Shown here one piece after another: positions 57,564 through 64,000 of a stretch of DNA of 64,000 bases; the stretch's first letter is position 1; each line of letters opens with the position of its first letter. The stretch covers positions 1,302,001 to 1,366,000 of the forward strand of contig NZ_LT990039.1 in the NCBI RefSeq assembly GCF_900312975.1. The letters run 5' to 3'. The notes under the pieces were generated by a model. The model had not been told where the DNA came from and ran no database searches. It was given only the letters and a program-made list of their open reading frames with translations. Position numbers and translations under genes: made by a program. Origin of the DNA: Massilistercora timonensis. Lineage in GTDB: Bacteria; Bacillota; Clostridia; Lachnospirales; Lachnospiraceae.

Positions 57564-59843
57564 CTATCCTCTGTAATAATTGATCAGACATCCCTTGCAG
57601 ATGATCTCCCGCTCTGCATCTGTCATATCTCCCAGCTTCAGGCTGATCTCTTTGAGACTCTCTCCCACAAGATAAGCCTTCACTTCGGACGCCTTCTCCT
57701 CCACTGCCTTCCGGATCTCCGGCACAAACAGATAGTCTCCGTTCTTAAAGCTCAAGGCCTGGTCGTTCTCTTCCGTGATGAAGGGAAGCATTCCCCAGTT
57801 GATCAGGTTGGAGCGGTACCGTTTGGTAGCGTACTCATTGGCGATATTGGCCCAGCCGCCCAGCACTTTCTGACAGGAGGCCGCCTGCTCTCTCGCAGAT
57901 CCGTCTCCCGGCTTCACTGCGAAAATGGTGCTGCCCACGCCAATGTTTCCGGTGTTGACCTCCGGATATTCCGCTGTGATCTTCGAAAGCACCATCTTTA
58001 GCTCTGTCAGGGCTTCTGTTGGGTCTTCCCCTGCCTCCAGGGCCTTCTGGGCCTTCTGCACTTCCTTGGCCCGTCCCACATAGGCCGGGTCCTTCCTGGA
58101 CAGGGCGAACTCTGCCAGGCCCAGCGGATTGGACCGGTAAGAAGAAGTCTCGCCGGAGGGGATCAGCTCGTCTGTGGTGGTCACCGGATCGTGGATCTCA
58201 GATACCACCTTCAGGATCAGGTTCTCCGGAAGCGCCGGCATCTGCGGCCAGTCTTTGATGTTAGGGCCGAACTTGATCTCCACGCCGGGATCTGCCACGC
58301 CCTTGCTGTCAAATACCCGGTTGGCGTAAATATTCTGATCAAAATGATAGGTGCGTCCTTTGTACTCTACGTCCATATCAGTGGCCGGCGTCAGGAATCC
58401 CTTGTTGGCCGCCGTTGCCGCGATGGAACGGGCGTCCATCAACGCCACCGACGCGATCTGGCCGCTCTGCAGCTTGGAGCCCTCCCGGTTGGGGAAGTTT
58501 CTGGTGGAGTGACGGATGGAGAACGCGTTGTTGGCCGGCGTGTCTCCCGCGCCGAAGCAGGGGCCGCAGAAGGCGGTCTTCACAATGGTTCCTGCTTCCA
58601 TCAGATCCGCTACCGCGCCGTTTTTCACCAGTTCCATGTAGATCGGCGTGCTGGCCGGATAGACGCTGAAGGTAAATTCATCCGCGCCGATATAATGGCC
58701 CCGGATGATATCCGCCGCCGCGCAGATATTCTCAAATCCGCCGCCGGCACATCCGGCGATGATCCCCTGATCTACATACAGTTTTCCATTTACGATCTTA
58801 TCCTGGAGAGAGTACTCCACCGCGCCGTCCAGGCTTACCTGGGCCTTCTTCTCCACATCGTGGAGGACGTCCGCCAGGTTGGCGTTCACCTCGTCGATGG
58901 TGTAGACGTTGGATGGATGGAAGGGCATGGCGATCATCGGCCGGATCTCGCTTAAGTTGACATAGACCATGCCGTCGTAATAGGTGACCGCTCCCGGGTT
59001 TAATTCCTTGTAATCCCCTTCCCGTCCGTGGATCTCATAGAACTCCCGGATCTTCTCATCCGTCTTCCAGATGGAGGACAGGCAGGTAGTCTCTGTGGTC
59101 ATTACATCAATACTGATCCGGAAGTCCGCGCTCAGCTTCTCCACGCCTGGGCCTACGAACTCCATAACTTTATTGTTCACATATCCGTTGCCGAAGGTAG
59201 CTCCGATAATGGCCAGAGCCACATCCTGAGGCCCTACTCCTTTCATGGGCTCGCCGTCCAGGTAGATACCGATCACCTGAGGCATCTTGATATCATAAGT
59301 TTTATTCAGAAGCTGCTTGACCAGCTCCGGTCCGCCCTCGCCCATGGCCATGGTTCCCAGGGCGCCGTAGCGGGTGTGGCTGTCAGATCCCAGGATCATC
59401 TTGCCGCCGCCTGCCAGCATTTCCCGGGCATACTGATGGATAACCGCCTGATGAGGGGGCACATAGACGCCGCCGTACTTCTTGGCGCAGGTCAGTCCAA
59501 ACATGTGGTCATCCTCATTGATGGTACCGCCCACCGCGCACAGGGAATTGTGGCAGTTGGTGAGCACATAGGGGATGGGGAACTTCTCCAGACCGGAAGC
59601 TCTCGCCGTCTGGATGATCCCCACAAATGTAATGTCGTGGGAGGTCAGCTTGTCAAACTTGATCTGCAGCCGCTCCATATTCCCGGAAGTGTTGTGCTCC
59701 TTCAGGATATTGTAGGCCATGGTCTGCTGAGCCGCCTCTTCCCGGGATACTTCCTTCCCGGTTCTGGCTTTCGCCTCCTCGGGGCTCTCCACGATCTCGG
59801 TACCATTTAAGAGATAGACTCCGTTGTCGTATAATTTTATCAT
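57564..59843 (-). CDS. Aconitase-family hydratase (YbhJ-like)
   Basis: 759 residues of the aconitase superfamily. Landmarks are [40 protein letters not shown], an Fe-S cysteine in [57 protein letters not shown] with likely cluster cysteines, and a swivel domain. Proteins of the YbhJ type are called hydratases, with substrate unknown. The gene follows a CdaR-type regulator by 3 bp, so a hydroxy-acid or diacid substrate is likely. Confidence 0.88.
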   Translation of the reverse strand: MIKLYDNGVYLLNGTEIVESPEEAKARTGKEVSREEAAQQTMAYNILKEHNTSGNMERLQIKFDKLTSHDITFVGIIQTARASGLEKFPIPYVLTNCHNSLCAVGGTINEDDHMFGLTCAKKYGGVYVPPHQAVIHQYAREMLAGGGKMILGSDSHTRYGALGTMAMGEGGPELVKQLLNKTYDIKMPQVIGIYLDGEPMKGVGPQDVALAIIGATFGNGYVNNKVMEFVGPGVEKLSADFRISIDVMTTETTCLSSIWKTDEKIREFYEIHGREGDYKELNPGAVTYYDGMVYVNLSEIRPMIAMPFHPSNVYTIDEVNANLADVLHDVEKKAQVSLDGAVEYSLQDKIVNGKLYVDQGIIAGCAGGGFENICAAADIIRGHYIGADEFTFSVYPASTPIYMELVKNGAVADLMEAGTIVKTAFCGPCFGAGDTPANNAFSIRHSTRNFPNREGSKLQSGQIASVALMDARSIAATAANKGFLTPATDMDVEYKGRTYHFDQNIYANRVFDSKGVADPGVEIKFGPNIKDWPQMPALPENLILKVVSEIHDPVTTTDELIPSGETSSYRSNPLGLAEFALSRKDPAYVGRAKEVQKAQKALEAGEDPTEALTELKMVLSKITAEYPEVNTGNIGVGSTIFAVKPGDGSAREQAASCQKVLGGWANIANEYATKRYRSNLINWGMLPFITEENDQALSFKNGDYLFVPEIRKAVEEKASEVKAYLVGESLKEISLKLGDMTDAEREIICKGCLINYYRG

Positions 59844-59846
59844 GCT

Positions 59847-60935
59847 TTAGCTCCTCCTGTTCTCTAAGTCTTTCATATGATCTGCCACCATGATGGCGAT
59901 CTTAAAGGTCAGGGCGTCCTCGAAGATCCGGACGTCCAGGCCTGTTTTTTTCTCGATCTTCTCAAGCCGGTACACCAGCGTGTTCCGGTGTACGTGCAGC
60001 TGGCGCGCAGTCTCTGAGATGTTCAGGTTGTTGTCGAAGAAGGTGAAGACGGTGGTCAGTTCTTCCTCCCCGAATGTTTCCGCCTCCTGGTCCTCGAACA
60101 CTTCCCGCAGGAACATTTCACATAAGGACGCCGGCAGCTGATGGATCAGCCTTCCGATCCCCAGCTCATTGTAGGCGAAGATATTTTTGTCCACATAGAA
60201 GACCTTGCCCACTTCCATGGCCATGGCGGCCTCCTTGTAAGACCGGGACACATCCCGTAATTCCTGCACGATGGTCCCGTAGGAAACCCGCACGCTGACC
60301 ATGGCTTCCATATTCAGAGTGTCCACCAGGACCCGGGCCGTCTGGGCAAGATACGGGTATCCCTCCGGTTCCTCCAGGGCTTTCACCAGGATGATATTCT
60401 CCTCATCCACCGCCGTCACAAAATCCCTGGTGCCGGTGGCGTACAGGCCCTTCAGGGTGTCCATGATCAGGTTGTCCCCTTCGTTCTTGGCCTGGATAAG
60501 GAACACTGCCCGCTTCAGTTCCGTGGGGATCCGCATCTTTCTCGCCTGATTATACACATCCACCATCAGAAGATTGTCCAGCAGAAGATTCTGGACGAAC
60601 CGGTTCTTATCCATCCGTTCTTTATAGGCCAGGATCAGGTTCCCAAGCTGGCTTGCGCCCATCCGGCCCGCAAGGCCCATCTCTTCTTCGCTGCCCCGCA
60701 GCGCCAGCACATAGACCGGATCCTCATCATCACGGATCAGAAAGAATCCTTCCTCTCCGCCGATCCGGCTCTCCTGTCCCGAGGTACAGAACGCCCGCAC
60801 ATCCTGCTCCATCTCTATGGCTTTCTCACTGGTCCTGACCAGGCAGGTCCCCCGCACATCCCATACGGAACATTCCAGTCCGGTGATCTCCCGGATATCC
60901 TGCACTGTTCTATGCAATATCTGATTTGATAACAC
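59847..60935 (-). CDS. CdaR-type transcriptional regulator (PucR-like HTH)
   Basis: 362 residues. An N-terminal sugar-diacid recognition domain (LSNQILHRTVQDIREITGLE, ~1-130), a GGDEF-related middle, and a C-terminal PucR-type HTH (FFDNNLNISETARQLHVHRN, TLVYRLEKIEKKTGLD). GTG 60935 is chosen because GGGAGGAG lies 5-6 nt upstream. The upstream ATG at 60950 overlaps that site. It probably activates the aconitase-family gene that follows. Confidence 0.9.
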   Translation of the reverse strand: MLSNQILHRTVQDIREITGLECSVWDVRGTCLVRTSEKAIEMEQDVRAFCTSGQESRIGGEEGFFLIRDDEDPVYVLALRGSEEEMGLAGRMGASQLGNLILAYKERMDKNRFVQNLLLDNLLMVDVYNQARKMRIPTELKRAVFLIQAKNEGDNLIMDTLKGLYATGTRDFVTAVDEENIILVKALEEPEGYPYLAQTARVLVDTLNMEAMVSVRVSYGTIVQELRDVSRSYKEAAMAMEVGKVFYVDKNIFAYNELGIGRLIHQLPASLCEMFLREVFEDQEAETFGEEELTTVFTFFDNNLNISETARQLHVHRNTLVYRLEKIEKKTGLDVRIFEDALTFKIAIMVADHMKDLENRRS

Positions 60936-61030
60936 GAAAACTCCTCCCATCTGGAGCCTACTGGTTTACATTTATCCATTTTATCATAGGATCCCCGGAC
61001 TGTCCACGCCCAGAATCCTGTCATCATATA

Positions 61031-61056
61031 AAAAGGGCACTCCCTAAGGAATGCCC
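61031..61056 (-). terminator. Intrinsic terminator of msmK
   Basis: GGGCATTCC and GGGAGTGCCC pair on the minus strand, then TTTTTAT. Confidence 0.85.
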
Positions 61057-61085
61057 TCTCAACTTGCTGTTTCAAAAACCGTTCA

Positions 61086-62198
61086 CTAGTTTGTGATGGT
61101 CTGCTCAGTCTCTTTGTCAAATACATGGATCTTCTCAGCGTCCAGAGCGAACTTAACGGTATCGCCTGTTCTTGCGGTTGTTCTGGGATCAACTCTTGCG
61201 GTCATGCTGGATCCCTCGTAATCGAAGTACAGGAATACTTCAGCTCCCAGCATCTCGTATACACGGATCTTAGCTTCGATCACGGTGTTCGGAGAAGCTG
61301 CAAGGAATGCAGGCTCATCATGAACATCTTCCGGACGGATACCAAGCACAACGGTCTTTCCGTCGTATCCGCCGTCGATCAATTTCTGTCCCTTGGAAGC
61401 CGGAAGTTCGATCTTGGAAGGTCCTGCTACCAGGTATACCTTGCCGTTCTCTACCTGACAGGTAGCGTCTACAAAGTTCATCTGCGGAGATCCGATGAAT
61501 CCTGCTACGAACAGGTTGCAGGGATAATCGTACAGAGTCTGCGGAGTATCTACCTGCTGAACAACACCGGCGTTCATAACTACGATCCTGGTACCAAGAG
61601 TCATAGCCTCTGTCTGGTCATGGGTTACGTAGATAATGGTTGTGCCCAGTCTCTGATGAAGCTTGGAGATCTCGATACGCATCTGTCCACGAAGCTTCGC
61701 GTCCAGGTTGGAAAGAGGCTCGTCCATCAGGAACACCTTCGGATTACGTACGATCGCACGTCCCATGGCAACACGCTGTCTCTGACCACCGGAAAGAGCC
61801 TTCGGCTTACGGTCCAGAAGAGCTTCCAGGTCAAGAATTCTGGCTGCCTCGCGAACCATCTTGTCGATCTCATCTTTGGGAACTTTTCTCAGCTTCAGAC
61901 CAAATGCCATGTTGTCATATACGGTCATATGCGGATACAGAGCGTAGTTCTGGAATACCATCGCGATATCTCTGTCTTTTGGCTCTACGTCGTTTACAAC
62001 CTTGTCGCCGATCTTCAACTCGCCGGAGGTGATATCCTCCAGTCCGGCTACCATACGAAGGGTAGTGGACTTTCCACATCCGGAAGGACCAACGAAGATG
62101 ATGAACTCTTTGTCTTCGATCTCAAGGTTGAAATCCTTTACAGCCTCAAATCCATTGGGATAAGTTTTATTAATGTGCTTCAGTGATAAACTTGCCAT
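61086..62198 (-). CDS. msmK: ABC transporter ATPase for sugar uptake (MsmK/UgpC/MsmX type)
   Basis: 370 residues. ABC domain with FVGPSGCGKSTTLRM (Walker A), ALSGGQRQRVAMGRA (signature), VFLMDEPLSNLDA (Walker B) and YVTHDQTEAM (H-loop), then a C-terminal TOBE/OB region (~240-370). This class energises several carbohydrate importers in one cell. It stands alone between terminators without permease genes, as shared MsmK/MsmX ATPases do. Confidence 0.93.
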   Translation of the reverse strand: MASLSLKHINKTYPNGFEAVKDFNLEIEDKEFIIFVGPSGCGKSTTLRMVAGLEDITSGELKIGDKVVNDVEPKDRDIAMVFQNYALYPHMTVYDNMAFGLKLRKVPKDEIDKMVREAARILDLEALLDRKPKALSGGQRQRVAMGRAIVRNPKVFLMDEPLSNLDAKLRGQMRIEISKLHQRLGTTIIYVTHDQTEAMTLGTRIVVMNAGVVQQVDTPQTLYDYPCNLFVAGFIGSPQMNFVDATCQVENGKVYLVAGPSKIELPASKGQKLIDGGYDGKTVVLGIRPEDVHDEPAFLAASPNTVIEAKIRVYEMLGAEVFLYFDYEGSSMTARVDPRTTARTGDTVKFALDAEKIHVFDKETEQTITN

Positions 62199-62263
62199 CT
62201 TAAATTTCCTCCTAAATCATTTGCCGATATCTCCGATATCGACTGCTCTGGTAAAGAGTATAT

Positions 62264-62298
62264 AAAAAAAGTCCAACTTGAGCCATGCCCAAGTTGAA
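62264..62298 (-). terminator. Intrinsic terminator after rsmI (bidirectional)
   Basis: TTCAACTTG and CAAGTTGGA form a 9-bp stem, with T runs on the minus side and on the plus side. Confidence 0.85.
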
Positions 62299-62336
62299 CA
62301 ATCTTTTTTTTAATTTCTATACAAGTTGACGAAACC

Positions 62337-63173
62337 CTACAGAAGCTGCCGGTAAATGTCCCGTTTGCTCACGCCCCGGTCCCTGGCCACCTGCTTCATG
62401 GCTTCCTTCCTGTCCATCCCCTGCCCCAGATAGCGCTCCATATGCTCTTCCAGGCTTATCTCCTCCCAGGCTCTTACCTCTTCTTCTCTTGCCTCCCGGG
62501 GATCCCTTCCCCGGATCACCAGCACGCATTCCCCCTTGGGGGGCTGCCGGCGGAAATGCTCCAGCGCCTGGGAAATGGTGGTCCGGAAAATCTCTTCATG
62601 CTTCTTGGTCAGTTCCCGGCACAGGCTCATCTGCCGGTCTCCCAGGGTCTCCTCCAGCACTTCCAGGGTCTTCGTAAGACGATGGGGCGCTTCGTAGAGC
62701 ACCATGGTGCGGGTCTCTCCCTTCAGCTCCTCCAGCACCGCCTGCCGCTGCTTCTTCTCTGTGGGAAGAAAGGCCTCAAAGGCAAACCTCCGGGTGGGAA
62801 GCCCCGACAGGGTCAGCGCCGTCACACAGGCCGCCGGCCCGGGCACCGCCGTCACCGGGATCCCCGCCTCATGGCACATGGCGGTCAGCTCTTCCCCTGG
62901 ATCGGAGATCCCGGGCGTGCCCGCGTCTGTGATAAGGGCGATGTTCTCCCCCTTCTGCAGCCGTTCCACCAGCTTCCTTCCCTTCTCGATCTTATTGTAC
63001 TCGTGATAGCTGGTCATGGGAGTCCGGATCTCAAAATGATTCAAAAGTTTGATGCTGTTGCGGGTATCCTCCGCCGCGATCAGATCCACTTCCTTCAGGA
63101 TCCGCAGCGCCCGGAAGCTGATATCTTCCAGGTTCCCGATGGGTGTGGCGCACAGATACAATGTCCCTGCCAT
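62337..63173 (-). CDS. rsmI: 16S rRNA 2'-O-methyltransferase (C1402)
   Basis: 278 residues of the tetrapyrrole-methylase fold. Motifs are GTLYLCATPIGNLEDIS, AAEDTRNSIKLLNHF, LITDAGTPGISDPGEEL and VPGPAACVTALTLSGLP. The start follows the trmN6 stop by 1 bp, the synteny seen in many Firmicutes. Confidence 0.96.
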   Translation of the reverse strand: MAGTLYLCATPIGNLEDISFRALRILKEVDLIAAEDTRNSIKLLNHFEIRTPMTSYHEYNKIEKGRKLVERLQKGENIALITDAGTPGISDPGEELTAMCHEAGIPVTAVPGPAACVTALTLSGLPTRRFAFEAFLPTEKKQRQAVLEELKGETRTMVLYEAPHRLTKTLEVLEETLGDRQMSLCRELTKKHEEIFRTTISQALEHFRRQPPKGECVLVIRGRDPREAREEEVRAWEEISLEEHMERYLGQGMDRKEAMKQVARDRGVSKRDIYRQLL

Positions 63174-63174
63174 C

Positions 63175-63972
63175 TTATCTCTCCTTTTTTGTTATGTCCG
63201 CCGCGCCGGCTCCCTCATCCAGGGAGTAGGCTTCCCGGATCTGGCGGGTATAGCTTCCGTCTTTCTCATATACGATCAAGGGCGGCTCCACCTTAAGCCG
63301 CGGCTTTCCGCCCTTAAGCCCCTCCAGCAGCACCATATTGGGCTCCTTGTCCGCCTGAGGATATACAAGCTGCATCCGCTTTGGCTCCAGCCGGTACTCA
63401 GACATTTTCCTCAGGATCTCCGGCAGCCGGAACGGCCGGTGCACCATATAGAACCGTCCTTTGTCCCCCAGGATCTTCCCGCTCTCCCTGAGGATATCGT
63501 CCAGAGTGCACAGCACCTCGTGCCGGGCGATACACAGAGCTTCGTTCTCATTTTTCAGGCCGTGGCTGCCGATCATATAGGGCGGGTTCACCGTTATGAC
63601 TGCAAAAGAGGCCGCGCCGAATATCGCTGCTGCCTCTTTGATATCTCCTGTCACGATGCGGATCTTATCCTCCAGATGGTTCAGGAAGACGCTCCGCCTG
63701 GCCATGTCCGCGCTCTCCTCCTGGATCTCCAGCCCGGTATAGCTTTCGCCTGCGTTCTTGGCCTCCAGAAGGATGGGCAGGATCCCGGTCCCTGTCCCCA
63801 GATCCAGCGCCTTCTCCCCCGGCCGCACCCGGGCGAAGGAGGACAGTAATACTGCGTCCATCCCGAAGCAGAACCGGCCCGGATCCTGGATGATCCGGTA
63901 GCCCTTGATTTGCAGGTCGTCCAGCCGTTCTCCCTCTTTCAGATCAGGCGTCGTCCAGTTTTGATTTTCCAT
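63175..63972 (-). CDS. tRNA1(Val) A37 N6-methyltransferase (TrmN6/YfiC)
   Basis: 265 residues, class I SAM methyltransferase. LDLGTGTGILPILL is the SAM loop, and ITVNPPYMIG is the N6-adenine NPPY motif. An N-terminal DDLQIKGYRIIQDPGRFCFG is typical of YfiC/YabB. It is coupled to rsmI. Confidence 0.92.
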   Translation of the reverse strand: MENQNWTTPDLKEGERLDDLQIKGYRIIQDPGRFCFGMDAVLLSSFARVRPGEKALDLGTGTGILPILLEAKNAGESYTGLEIQEESADMARRSVFLNHLEDKIRIVTGDIKEAAAIFGAASFAVITVNPPYMIGSHGLKNENEALCIARHEVLCTLDDILRESGKILGDKGRFYMVHRPFRLPEILRKMSEYRLEPKRMQLVYPQADKEPNMVLLEGLKGGKPRLKVEPPLIVYEKDGSYTRQIREAYSLDEGAGAADITKKER

Positions 63973-64000
63973 TTTTCTCTTCCAGCCCTTTCAGCTGTGC
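63944..64000 (-). CDS. Possible 3' end of the upstream gene (partial)
   Basis: One minus-strand frame enters from the right edge and reads AQLKGLEEKNGKSKLDDA before a TGA at 63944, overlapping the trmN6 start by 29 bp. In Firmicutes this place is usually taken by ricT/yaaT or yabA. Nineteen codons are too few to decide. Confidence 0.3.
   Translation of the reverse strand, partial: AQLKGLEEKNGKSKLDDA

Overview
The window looks like a chromosomal segment from a strictly anaerobic gut-type Clostridia, most likely Lachnospiraceae. Supporting signs are an anaerobic (class III) ribonucleotide reductase, a complete nine-gene V-type ATPase operon, feoAB iron uptake, a glycogen branching enzyme, an MsmK/UgpC sugar ATPase, proline-reductase-like (PrdD/PrdE) proteins and strong AAGGAGG ribosome binding sites. 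Coding DNA is moderately GC-rich, while several non-coding stretches are sharply AT-rich. The genus is not determinable from the sequence alone.

Layout. 1-1.8 kb: TPP-riboswitch-controlled thiW-thiC (thiC runs off the left edge). 1.9-6.3 kb: DUF1847, PrdE-like and PrdD-like genes, a DUF3810 protease-like protein, an S66 LD-carboxypeptidase and a small secreted protein, with a divergent XRE regulator. 6.7-9.7 kb: aroF-aroB-SDR operon. 9.7-11.9 kb: YeiH exporter divergent from a LysR regulator. 12.1-19.2 kb: HAD phosphatase and DeoR regulator divergent from a five-gene operon of unknown function (RuBisCO-like protein, amidohydrolase, PEP-hydrolase-like TIM barrel, Tm-1-like ATP-binding protein, metallo-hydrolase). 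19.2-26.5 kb: nrdD-nrdG-tenA-ykoE-ykoD-ykoC-DUF169 on the minus strand. 26.6-30.6 kb: a Rpn-like remnant, then a YhgE/Pip + TetR module bracketed by tRNA-Lys and a 43-bp copy of the tRNA 3' half. 30.7-34.3 kb: DUF6512, ATC hydrolase, M20 amidohydrolase, proC. 34.3-42.8 kb: V-ATPase operon. 43-45.6 kb: trmB, thioredoxin, DUF1002. 45.6-49.3 kb: FeoB-associated/HMA protein, feoB and feoA, bracketed by two related inverted-repeat elements. 49.3-54.1 kb: glgB and a large TPR/acidic/P-loop protein. 54.2-54.98 kb: no ORF, but a strong promoter, many hairpins and a strong terminator, taken here as a candidate large structured ncRNA. 55-64 kb: beta-propeller protein with sigma factor, aconitase-family hydratase with CdaR regulator, msmK, rsmI and trmN6.

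Three things stand out as possibly undescribed: the RuBisCO-like/Tm-1-like catabolic cluster (12.1-19.2 kb), the ~0.72-kb ORF-less transcription unit (54.2-54.98 kb), and the pair of covarying, hairpin-rich inverted-repeat elements around feoAB. Five copies of a short palindromic repeat (GGACGTGG core) are also scattered at 1.9, 9.7, 10.9, 33.4 and 34.3 kb. All calls come from reading the sequence. No database search was run.
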